Shown here one piece after another: positions 54,010-61,535 of a stretch of 61,535 nucleotides of DNA. The notes under the pieces are model-generated. The model saw only the letters and a program-made list of their open reading frames with translations. It did no database searches and was not told the origin of the DNA. The stretch comes from a virus, in IMG/VR virus record IMGVR_UViG_3300021475_000014, positions 1 to 61,535 of that record, one strand, 5' to 3'. Position numbers and translations under genes: made by a program. Position 1 is the first letter of the stretch. Every line of letters starts with the position of its first letter.

Positions 54010-54905
54010 CGCCAAGAGAATTCGAGCCTGTCTGGATCTATACCGCCGCCAGGGTAGCGCCCCAACTTCGCTGCCGGCTTCACCGTCACGGTGGCGAGTA
54101 GAAAATCGAGGATTCCTCGCCGCTGCTCCACCAGGGCGACATCCCACCAGCGGGCCAAGGCGACCGGGGTCAGGTTCACGATGTCGTTGAAATGGTCGCT
54201 CATATCTGCGGCCCGCGCGAGTTCGGCCTCCACTAAATCGCGCTGGGAGACAAGGTTGCGTATGGTCTCCGGTTCATCGCCATTTTGGTTCGCGGCGGTG
54301 ACTGCCGCAACGAGCGTGCGCAGCCGCGCAGGGCCATTCAGCTTCAGCTCCAGGCCACGGACAATGGCCTTCCGCGTACTCGGCAGCGCGATCCGGGCGA
54401 GTGCCTGTGCGGTCACCTCGAACTCCACACCGTTGGCCGCGATACGTACCCGGCCACAACCCATGGCTGGTGGTCGCTGGTCGCAGGCATAGGTGTGGGA
54501 ATGCTGCGCCGGCACGGTTTTCGGCATCAACGCCGTGCCGCACAGCCCGCAGGTCAGGAATCCGCCACTGAGTAGATGCCGTGGCCGGCCGGTACTGCGG
54601 TGCGCTTGGCGTGCCGGGTCATCCAGAACAGCGCTGACTTTGCGCCAGGTCGCCTCGGCCAGGATCGGTGGATAGCGGGTTTCCCGCACGCCGGTGGGTA
54701 GGCCGGCGATACGCGGGTTACGCAGAATTAGGCGGACCGTTGAGGGCGCCCATTGCCCGCCCTGCGCGGTGGCCACGGCCCGGCGGTGAAGGTCGGCGGT
54801 GATGGTCCAGAGCGTTTCACCGAGCAGTATGCGGTCGGCGAGTTCGCGGATGATGGCCGCTTCCCGTTCCACTACCTGGTTCTTGTCGTAACCGTATGCA
54901 CGCAA
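54006..54905 (-). pseudogene. C-terminal part of a large serine recombinase
   Basis: 299 residues. WTITADLHRRAVATAQGGQW, then PSTVRLILRNPRIAGL is the recombinase domain; GGFLTCGLCGTALMPK...TYACDQ is the zinc ribbon; a coiled region (DLVEAELARAADMSDHFNDI) follows. The N-terminal catalytic resolvase domain with its serine is absent and an in-frame TGA closes the frame just upstream of the TTG start. Either a decayed integrase or a DNA-binding remnant kept for another use. Confidence 0.8.
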
Positions 54906-54960
54906 CCCGGCCCCCTGCTCGGCCCGTAGCGAATATCAGACAGCCACTGTAGCTGTCGGT

Positions 54961-55413
54961 CTAGTTGAGGGTGGCCCGGCGCTGCCGGCGCAGCAGCGAT
55001 GAGCGGATGATCGCCTCGGTGATGAGTTGCAGGATCTGGTCCACCCACATCAACCTCTCCGGGGAGTTCACCTGGCGGAGAAGCGTCACGAACGCCTCTT
55101 CGTCGTAGATGATCCGGGCCATGATGATGGCCGCCACCCACTGGTTGATCGGGTCCGCCGCGTCCAGCCCGCGATCGTTGCCCTCATCGTCGTAGAACTG
55201 GATTTCCAGCCCGACGCCGGGTTCACGCCAGCCGCATTCATTCGCCCCGGTGTCGACCCACGCCATGATGGTGAGCGGGAGAACGTTTCCGGTATCAATG
55301 GCGAATAGCTCGTTGTACAACGCCTGGACACCATCGTCGTCCCTACGGACGTTTGCTGTGATCATTTTGTGCGCGATATCGATGATGCGCTGTTTTTCCT
55401 CTGACCGTGGCAT
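54961..55413 (-). CDS. Hypothetical protein, 150 aa
   Basis: GAGGAG before ATG 55413. Helical start, LPLTIMAWVDTGANECGWRE, acidic middle, and a long C-terminal helix pair. No motif recognised. Separated from the recombinase fragment by 55 bases. Confidence 0.65.
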   Translation of the reverse strand: MPRSEEKQRIIDIAHKMITANVRRDDDGVQALYNELFAIDTGNVLPLTIMAWVDTGANECGWREPGVGLEIQFYDDEGNDRGLDAADPINQWVAAIIMARIIYDEEAFVTLLRQVNSPERLMWVDQILQLITEAIIRSSLLRRQRRATLN

Positions 55414-55463
55414 GGTCGCGACTCCTCGCTATCGATCCCCATCACCAACGACCCGGCGGCCGG

Positions 55464-55778
55464 TCAGGTCGCGTCCTCGTCGTCGTATCCCTGCTGCGGC
55501 ATCCATTTGATCGCCTCGTAGTGCAGCTCCCGGAGAAGCCGGGTGTGCCGCTGAAACACCAGGAACAGTCCGAGCAGGATCATCAACGAGATCGCGAACA
55601 AGATCAGAAATGCGGTCTGCCCGGTCTTTCCGGTGGCGAAGCCGACGGTGACCGCGAGCACGAGGACGGGGCCGATATTGACCATGCTTGCCCACAGCTC
55701 CCACCGTCCCTGCTGATTGCCAATCTCGATCAGCGCTTTCCGGTACTTCTCCGGGTTACCGGGGATCGCGTACCTCAC
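55464..55778 (-). CDS. Two-span membrane protein, 104 aa
   Basis: GTG 55778. MVNIGPVLVLAVTVGFATG and FLILFAISLMILLGLFLVF are two membrane helices, with a polar C-terminus (LLRELHYEAIKWMPQQGYDD). Could serve in superinfection exclusion, by type; no direct evidence. Confidence 0.65.
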   Translation of the reverse strand: MRYAIPGNPEKYRKALIEIGNQQGRWELWASMVNIGPVLVLAVTVGFATGKTGQTAFLILFAISLMILLGLFLVFQRHTRLLRELHYEAIKWMPQQGYDDEDAT

Positions 55779-55780
55779 CG

Positions 55781-56143
55781 CTACACACCCCGCTTCGGTG
55801 CATCGCCGCCGCCGAGACTGATCACCGATAGGTCGGCCCCGCTGACGCCGTTGGCCCGCGCGGTTGCGAAAACGCACCAGTAGCACAGCCGTTGCGCCCG
55901 GTCGCGGTGTGCCGCCCAGGCCGCCTGTTGGCGTGGACCGATCCAACACGGCCGCTCGCAGCACTCGCAGGTGATCCGCATGTGTTCGATGGTGACGATC
56001 TCGGTCAGGTCGTACTGGTCGGAGAGCGGCAGCCCGGAAATGTCGACCGGCCGGCATGCCAACAGCAGGATGTCGATGTCGGGCGGGATTGGGCTCTCCA
56101 GCGGCAATCCGAGCGGACTGGTTGGCGGTTCATGGGGTGTCAT
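55781..56143 (-). CDS. Cysteine-pair protein, 120 aa
   Basis: ATG 56143 with CAGGGACC upstream. Pro-rich N-terminus, then CECCERPCW and CYWCVF, a possible zinc ribbon near residues 65-95. Two bases before the membrane gene. Confidence 0.65.
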   Translation of the reverse strand: MTPHEPPTSPLGLPLESPIPPDIDILLLACRPVDISGLPLSDQYDLTEIVTIEHMRITCECCERPCWIGPRQQAAWAAHRDRAQRLCYWCVFATARANGVSGADLSVISLGGGDAPKRGV

Positions 56144-56229
56144 GGTGGTCCCTGCGTGGGTGATGAACATTCGGGGTGGGTGGGTGGGGGACGGTTGGAG
56201 CCTTGCGCTGGGACCATCCCCCACCCTGC

Positions 56230-56877
56230 CTATTCGTCGTCCTCATCCTCGGCGACGACATCTGACGCATCGACGTGCTTACGGGTGACCGGCTGCCCAT
56301 CGACCAGCTCCCACGTGTTGGCCCTGCGGTTCCACAAGGCATCGAAGTCGACGTTGTAACGCGCCCACCGCATCGTGAGGCGTCCCCGCTGATACCGGGC
56401 CATGAACGTGGTCAACGCCGGGATGTCGTCCGGGTACATCCGCAGACCCATCCGCGTCTCGATGAGTCGGACATCGACTATGCCGCGCTCCAACTGCCCG
56501 CGCAGCGTGTTGTGGTGGGTGCCGAGAAGCCGGGCGACTTCGTCAATGGAGATCGTCCGCATGATCTCCAGCGTGATCGGCGACAGTCGCACCTTGGCGC
56601 CTTGGGCGACGATCGGCCCGTACGGCGGATCCGTCTCGGTGATGTTGCCCTGCCGGCAGGACAGCAACCCCTCCCGGGCGATGGTCCGTTGTCCACTGCG
56701 GACAGCGTCATCCATCGACAGACCCGGCTGGTTTTTGCGAGCGTGTCGCGCGGCAATTCCGGGCGGCACCTTGCGCATGACCAGGTCGTGTATCTCGGTA
56801 GTGAGGTGCCATTCCCCGTCGGCCAACACCTCCCGGATGGCTGCCCGAACCGAAAAGTCGGGTCCGGGTGTGGTCAT
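56230..56877 (-). CDS. Winged-helix-like protein, 215 aa
   Basis: ATG 56877 overlaps the ParB-like stop (ATGA). DFSVRAAIREVLADGEWHLT, TEIHDLVMRKVPPG resembles a winged helix; later ISIDEVARLLGTHHNTLRGQ is a second HTH. Probably a DNA-binding partner of the ParB-like protein. Confidence 0.65.
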   Translation of the reverse strand: MTTPGPDFSVRAAIREVLADGEWHLTTEIHDLVMRKVPPGIAARHARKNQPGLSMDDAVRSGQRTIAREGLLSCRQGNITETDPPYGPIVAQGAKVRLSPITLEIMRTISIDEVARLLGTHHNTLRGQLERGIVDVRLIETRMGLRMYPDDIPALTTFMARYQRGRLTMRWARYNVDFDALWNRRANTWELVDGQPVTRKHVDASDVVAEDEDDE

Positions 56878-57881
56878 CGTGCGCCCTCCAGCTCTGCCAG
56901 AGCCTTTTGCAGTGTGTTCAGCATGTCGTTCAGCTTGCCAGCCAATTCCTCCCGCTCGCTGTCGGAGGTGTGTTCGATGACCGACGCCATCGGTGGCAGC
57001 ACGCCGATCATGCCGAGCGTCGCCTTCCAGGCCGTCTTCGGACTGCGGACCCGGAGCCCTTTCGTGCCGGACATGTCGCCGGCCTTGCGGGCGCCAATGC
57101 GGTCCGCGTACTCCTCCCGGTGTAGCTCCACAATGGTCAGTTGCTTCGCCGAAGACTTGGTGTCGTTCATTTCGGACACCATCTTGAACGCCGCTTCGGC
57201 GCCGAGGCCGGCGTCGACACACAGCTTCGTGGCGGCGATGAAACCCTCGTCGGTGGACACGTTGTACAGCCGGTTGCGGATGGTGGTCGGTAGCGACTCC
57301 CATTCGGCCCGCCGGATGCCGGCCGCGTCCGCACGGCGGGTTGCGTCGATCTCCGCCTTCGCCTTGCGCAGTAGGCCCGGTGACAGGCTCAGCCGCTTCG
57401 CCGCCTCGGCCAACGGCATTCCGTTGTCCGCCAACCACATTGCGTGGTGCAGGCGTTCCGCGTCGGAGACGTTCTTACCGTGCCGGACGTTGGCCTGGAA
57501 GGTCATGCCGGTCACTACGAGGCCGGAGACGTCCTGCACCACGAAGCCGGCGACCGCATCAAAGTGGGCTTCGATGGCCGCGTGCAGGCGGTGATTACCG
57601 TCGATGACGACGTACTGGCCGGTCTGGTTGCGCCAGAACACCAGCGGCGGGAACTCGTCCCCGTCCAGCATGGCGATCCGATAGCGCTCCACCACGTCCT
57701 TGTCGATGACGTCACCGATGCGAGCCTGGTTTTTCATTGAGCGGGCGACGTCAACGCGATCAAGATTCACCTGTTGGATTGCGTAGTCCACATTCCACTC
57801 GCGCAGCCACTTCTCGATCTCCGGCCACGCGCTGCTGTACTCGTTGTTGTGCAGCCGGCGACCGGCCAATTTGGTAGCCAT
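56874..57881 (-). CDS. ParB-like protein with ParB/Srx domain and HTH
   Basis: 335 residues. DEFPPLVFWRNQTGQYVVID followed by GNHRLHAAIEA is the ParB N-terminal (CTPase/nuclease-like) signature with the GxHR box; PLAEAAKRLSLSPGLLRKAK is the ParB-type HTH. The C-terminus is helical. In phages such proteins act as transcription or partition-like factors; there is no ParA in the window. Confidence 0.8.
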   Translation of the reverse strand: MATKLAGRRLHNNEYSSAWPEIEKWLREWNVDYAIQQVNLDRVDVARSMKNQARIGDVIDKDVVERYRIAMLDGDEFPPLVFWRNQTGQYVVIDGNHRLHAAIEAHFDAVAGFVVQDVSGLVVTGMTFQANVRHGKNVSDAERLHHAMWLADNGMPLAEAAKRLSLSPGLLRKAKAEIDATRRADAAGIRRAEWESLPTTIRNRLYNVSTDEGFIAATKLCVDAGLGAEAAFKMVSEMNDTKSSAKQLTIVELHREEYADRIGARKAGDMSGTKGLRVRSPKTAWKATLGMIGVLPPMASVIEHTSDSEREELAGKLNDMLNTLQKALAELEGAR

Positions 57882-58532
57882 TTAGGCGGCAACCTTCCTC
57901 TTGTAAACGCTCGGATCTTCTTCATTGGGACGACAGACGGTAACGATCGTTAGGGTGTTGGTGTCGATGCACACCCGCATGCCGTTGCGATAGTGCCAAC
58001 GCAGGCCATTGCGAGCGGGCTTCGTGAATACCGGATCGTAGGCGGCTTCCATTGCCTGAACGACTGGGATTTCGCGTTCGACCGCACGTTCGATGGCGTG
58101 TGTACTGAGGTGGTAGCCGCTGGACGCAGCCCGGTCGGCCATGGTTTTGGACTCCAACATCCGAGCATCGACCTGCCCCTGCTCTACCCGGACCAGGATC
58201 GGCGCTGCCGCAGCCTCGGCGGCGGCGGCTTGCGCCGCGATCAGGGCACGCCGGGCTTCTCTCATCGACATAACGGGCAGGTCGCTCTTGTCTTCGATGG
58301 CGAGCTGGCGGCGTGGCTGCGGGGCGGCACGCTGCGTCCGCGCTGCTACCGGTTCCGGGGCGTGCACGCCGGGTCCCTGTTGCGCGACCAGCGTCCAGGA
58401 CCGCATGTCCAGTTCGAACAGGTCGGCGTGTGCAACGCAAAGGTCCAGGGTGAAATGCTCATTGCCGAGGCAGAACGTGACTGTCTTGTCGGCAAATGTC
58501 GGGTTGAAACACCGCACACATGTTCGACTCAT
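57882..58532 (-). CDS. Two-domain protein: Cys-rich N-terminus and DUF4258-like C-terminus
   Basis: 216 residues. CVRCFNPTFADKTVTFCLGN at the start resembles the first part of Lsr2-associated actinobacterial proteins; an Ala/Arg linker follows; the last 75 residues (HLSTHAIERAVEREIPVVQA...WHYRNGMRVCIDTNTLTIVT) fit DUF4258, a RelE-like fold found in toxins. ATG 58532 overlaps a small leader frame; an in-frame ATG at 58613 is an alternative. Confidence 0.65.
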   Translation of the reverse strand: MSRTCVRCFNPTFADKTVTFCLGNEHFTLDLCVAHADLFELDMRSWTLVAQQGPGVHAPEPVAARTQRAAPQPRRQLAIEDKSDLPVMSMREARRALIAAQAAAAEAAAAPILVRVEQGQVDARMLESKTMADRAASSGYHLSTHAIERAVEREIPVVQAMEAAYDPVFTKPARNGLRWHYRNGMRVCIDTNTLTIVTVCRPNEEDPSVYKRKVAA

Positions 58533-58644
58533 GTTAGCGCTCGCATCGCGTCCATTTGTTGATCTACGCTCCTTCACATATTGCGAATCTTGCGTCACCG
58601 GGAGTATTGACATGCGTCACGCCCTGCTGCAACCCCCTGGCCCC

Positions 58645-58662
58645 GTAAAAGTCACCTTTTAC
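58645..58662. terminator. Small hairpin GTAAAAG/CTTTTAC
   Basis: Seven-bp stem with loop TCAC in the 90-170 base gap between 58532 and 58704. Weak; could end the primase operon. Confidence 0.35.
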
Positions 58663-58703
58663 CCTGCCAATATTCATTGATCCAGCAGAAGTTGCTGACG
58701 CAA

Positions 58704-58976
58704 CTAGTGTCGATGATCGGCGAGGATTGGCCCGTAGTCACCACCTCCCCGCTGTGTCCAGTCTTCCCGGTAGTGGAGCTGGCCCCGCCACACGTTGTAC
58801 GTCCACAAGCCGGCCGCCAGCGCCGTCTTTTCGTCCACCGGCACCAGGTCCACAGTGGTGGGGATGCCCTCGGACAAGCCGTGCAGCACCCACCGCCGGC
58901 ACACCTTGCAGCGCGCCACGGTCGCCTCGGTCGTCACCAGGAACCGGGAGCTGTACTTCGTGGATGGCGCGCTCAT
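58704..58976 (-). CDS. Hypothetical protein, 90 aa
   Basis: ATG 58976 overlaps the primase/helicase stop (ATGA). CKVCRRWVLHG gives one CxxC; YNVWRGQLHYREDW is aromatic-rich. Translated with the replication protein, so possibly a replication accessory. Confidence 0.65.
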   Translation of the reverse strand: MSAPSTKYSSRFLVTTEATVARCKVCRRWVLHGLSEGIPTTVDLVPVDEKTALAAGLWTYNVWRGQLHYREDWTQRGGGDYGPILADHRH

Positions 58977-61402
58977 TCGATCTCCTCCGCCAACACGGTG
59001 ATGTTGGTGTAGAAGCCGCCCTTGCTGTCGCGGGTTTCGCCGACGCCGAGGTTGCGCAGCGCCTTCGTCAGCATGATGTTGCTCAGCGGTGCACTGATCC
59101 CCTGCGTGGCGCACCACCGCTGGTATTCCTTGTAGACGGCGTTCTTGCGGACCTTGACTGCGTCACCGCCGCCGAGCAGGCAGCGCTCGTCCAGGAACTC
59201 CCCTGACGCACCGGCGGCTTCCCGCTCGTACTCGCCGGTCGCGGCCGACACCTTTGCCGGCGCCGTCAAGCCTTCCCGGTGGTAGGCGATGCAGCCCTCG
59301 ATGAGCCAGTACAGGATGGCGTTGCCGTACTCCGGGGTCTGGAACAGTTCGCCGAGGGTGTTGTCCTTTTTGTCGTCGGGCACCCGGTGCAGGAACGGGA
59401 TGACCCGCACCCGGCGGAAGAATGCGGAGCCTCCGCGCTTGACGATCGGCTTGTCGTTGGCCATCAACCACAGGGTGCACTTCGGAATGAACGAGTGCAT
59501 CTGGTTGGCGTACAGCACGCGGCAGGTGATGGCGTCCCCACCGGAGAGTTCCTTCAATCGCTGCTCATCGAATTGCGCCGCGTCGGCCACTTCCGCCGCG
59601 AGCACGAACCGGGGACCGTCGAGGGCCAACAGTTCGGTGGGGTGCGGGCCGTTGGTGCGCACCATGAACCATTCGCTGTTGGCCTTCAGCGCGTAGCTGC
59701 CGAGGATGTGTCGCACCGTCTCCAGCAGAACCGTCTTGCCGTTCTGTCCGGTGTGGCCATAGCACAGGGCGATGATTTGTTCCTGATTGTGGCCGAGCAG
59801 GCTGTAGCCCAATAGTTTCTGGACGTAGGCCGTCAGTTCGCGGTCAGCCTGGAAGATTTCGTCCAGGAACTGGAACCAGCGTGGCGCGTGCGCGTTCGGG
59901 TCGGGGGTGTAGTTGCTGATTCGGGTGATCAGGAATTCGGGATTGTGCGGGCCGATCAGCCCCGTCCGCACGTCGACAATTCCGCCGGCCGTGTTGAACA
60001 GGTGCGCGTCGGCATCCCAACCATCGGCCGGGATTTGGAGTGTCGGGCTGCGCCGGGCGAGCTGTTCCACGCCGGAGAGAAAGCCGGACGCCGTGCAGCG
60101 GCCGGTGCCTTTCGGGTCGGGCAGGTCGCGGCAGACCTGTTCGATGAGTCGCCAGTGTGTTCCCTGGCGATCGTCCTGCAACACCCAAGCCCCGCCCTCG
60201 TAGACAAACCAGCCCAGCCGGGCGGTTGAGCGCACGATGGGGCGACACCGTTGCGCGAAAGAATCGGCAATCTCCAGTTGCCCAACGAGCTTGGACTTGG
60301 TCGGTTGCGGCACATTTAAATCTATTGTCGTGATGGGTGTCGATACCGCGGGCTTGGATTGTGGCAGCAGCGCCGCGATCAGGTCCGCTTGCGTCTCCTG
60401 CTCGTCGCCGAATCCGAGTGCCTTCAACGCTTTCGCCGCCACCGAGTGGTCGCCGCCGTGGTTGAGCAGGGCGTATGCGCCGAACTTGGTGTAGGGCCGT
60501 TCCGGGTCGAAAACGGTGGACGAGGAAAACACGTACAGCCGGTCCCGGTCGGCGGCGTTGCCGGTGGTGGCCGAGGTGAACAGGCCAGCCTTGCCGGGCC
60601 GGCACCACTTCGTGGTGCGCCCCTCGCGGCCGACAACGCGCCAGCCGTGCGGTTGCAGGATTTCCGCCCAGGTGGTGCGTGCTTCGAAGTCGTCGCCGGG
60701 ACGCAACCCGGTGTGCCCGGCCTGCGGTGGGAGCGGGTCCGGTACCGGGGTGGAGAACAGCATGTCGTCGCACTCGGCGCGCATCACCCGCACCAGGCTC
60801 TCCCGTTGGGAGCCGGTGATGGTGGGGATGGTGGCCGGCTGCCCCGCAACGACCGTCCAGGACCGTCCTGACGGGTGCGTGGTGCCATTGCTGGGCGCAG
60901 TCACCACCCAACCGCCTTCGCCGCGCGTCTCGATCAGCACCTTGATCCGGTCGTCGGGTGCCACCGACAACTCCGCCTCGGTGGCGGGCCGGCGGGCAAT
61001 CTTGGTGTTGCCCGGTACCGGGACGTCGCTGACGTAGAAGTACAGGTGCCGGCCGCCGGTGGGCGACTCCTCGATGTAGCCGGTGGTGATCTGCTGCCAC
61101 AGCTCGCCGAGCCCGAGCGCCTCGCACGCGGCGGCGACCGCCTCGTAGGCGCCCTCGTCCATGGCGCGGGCTTCGAACTCGACCATCTCCAGTCCGCCGG
61201 AAATCTTGCCGCACACCACACCCATGCCGGCGTGCCCGGCGGCGAACCAGGAGGCCAGGTCGTTGAGGTCGGGGCGGCGGGTCTGGAACTGTTTCCAGCC
61301 GGTCAGGCCGGGGCGCTTGGATCCATCGGTGGCAGCCGGCAGCACGCAGGCGCCGACCTGCCACCACGCCAGAGCGGCGTTGAACACCGCGTCGTCGGCC
61401 AT
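58973..61402 (-). CDS. Prim-pol primase / SF3-type helicase fusion
   Basis: 809 residues. N-terminal half: ALAWWQVGACVLPAATDGSK, RPGLTGWKQFQTRRP, SPTGGRHLYFYVSD and VLIETRGEGGWVVTAPS form a bifunctional primase-polymerase (PF09250-like) domain. C-terminal half: D5-like region, Walker A in GHTGQNGKTVLLETVRHILG near residue 545, then LAAEVADAAQFDEQRLKELS and SFIPKCTLWLMANDKPIV, as in phage SF3/D5 helicases, ending in a winged helix (VKVRKNAVYKEYQRWCATQG). It primes and unwinds phage DNA. AAGGATTCC precedes the ATG at the edge of the terminal repeat. Confidence 0.9.
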   Translation of the reverse strand: MADDAVFNAALAWWQVGACVLPAATDGSKRPGLTGWKQFQTRRPDLNDLASWFAAGHAGMGVVCGKISGGLEMVEFEARAMDEGAYEAVAAACEALGLGELWQQITTGYIEESPTGGRHLYFYVSDVPVPGNTKIARRPATEAELSVAPDDRIKVLIETRGEGGWVVTAPSNGTTHPSGRSWTVVAGQPATIPTITGSQRESLVRVMRAECDDMLFSTPVPDPLPPQAGHTGLRPGDDFEARTTWAEILQPHGWRVVGREGRTTKWCRPGKAGLFTSATTGNAADRDRLYVFSSSTVFDPERPYTKFGAYALLNHGGDHSVAAKALKALGFGDEQETQADLIAALLPQSKPAVSTPITTIDLNVPQPTKSKLVGQLEIADSFAQRCRPIVRSTARLGWFVYEGGAWVLQDDRQGTHWRLIEQVCRDLPDPKGTGRCTASGFLSGVEQLARRSPTLQIPADGWDADAHLFNTAGGIVDVRTGLIGPHNPEFLITRISNYTPDPNAHAPRWFQFLDEIFQADRELTAYVQKLLGYSLLGHNQEQIIALCYGHTGQNGKTVLLETVRHILGSYALKANSEWFMVRTNGPHPTELLALDGPRFVLAAEVADAAQFDEQRLKELSGGDAITCRVLYANQMHSFIPKCTLWLMANDKPIVKRGGSAFFRRVRVIPFLHRVPDDKKDNTLGELFQTPEYGNAILYWLIEGCIAYHREGLTAPAKVSAATGEYEREAAGASGEFLDERCLLGGGDAVKVRKNAVYKEYQRWCATQGISAPLSNIMLTKALRNLGVGETRDSKGGFYTNITVLAEEIE

Positions 61403-61409
61403 CTGGAAT

Positions 61410-61535
61410 CCTTCCGTCGCGCGAGGGGTTGGGGTGTGGCGGGCCAGGTAGCTTCACTGTCCCTCCACCCGGCGGGGATATCGGAGTCACCCGCCGGGTG
61501 GGGTTCAACGTGGCAGTAAGGCCACCTGGCACCGC
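61410..61535. repeat. 126-bp terminal direct repeat, right copy
   Basis: Identical to 13-138. It starts 8 bases upstream of the prim-pol start and includes the hairpin at 61465-61501. Confidence 0.95.

Overview
The window is a near-complete or complete genome of a temperate, tailed actinobacteriophage (siphovirus type). The DNA is GC-rich, GTG starts are common, -10 hexamers fit TANNNT, and many genes overlap by ATGA or GTGA. I see terminase, portal, HK97-type capsid, tail tube, a frameshifted tail chaperone, a 1436-residue tape measure and a tyrosine integrase. The last 126 bases repeat bases 13-138, so the molecule closes to a circle of about 61.4 kb. The host is probably a high-GC actinomycete; the genus cannot be read from the sequence.

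Layout. Minus-strand DNA metabolism runs across the contig junction: prim-pol/helicase (58973-61402), an OB-like protein (142-825), a Cas4-like nuclease (845-2008). At 4.7-10 kb lies a tightly overlapping minus operon of small, often cysteine-pair proteins with a DHFR, a Uma2-type nuclease and ribbon-helix-helix proteins. At 10-16.3 kb come small unknown genes, several on their own with a near-identical palindromic promoter and a hairpin terminator. At 16.3-17.7 kb is a gene-poor region: an array of hairpins, a large inverted repeat with alternative folds and an AT-rich, purine-biased island, a candidate replication origin or control region. At 18-27.9 kb, minus strand, lie small cytoplasmic genes, then protease, portal, connectors and a tail tube-like protein. 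At 28.1-46.2 kb, plus strand, lie capsid, PKD/Ig-like decoration proteins, three tandem paralogous fibre-like proteins, tail genes, an M15-like lysin and small membrane proteins. Terminase large subunit is on the minus strand at 46.3-47.8 kb. The lysogeny region (49-54.9 kb) has an integrase, an excisionase-like protein, ribbon-helix-helix protein, the C-terminal part of a large serine recombinase and a tRNA-like gene whose 3' half precedes its 5' half. A ParB-like gene and unknown genes complete the right end.

Three signals deserve most attention. First, an asymmetric 15-mer (AGGTGCGGGGAAAGT) occurs nine times almost only between genes, upstream of structural, terminase and regulator genes, in both orientations: probably a phage-wide operator. 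Second, at least six copies of a GGCTACAC-N6-GTGTAGCC palindrome sit exactly 10 bases from a TANNNT hexamer and drive small genes at 11-16 kb. Third, the circularly permuted tRNA-like gene at 50281-50352. All functional assignments come from reading motifs, not from database searches.
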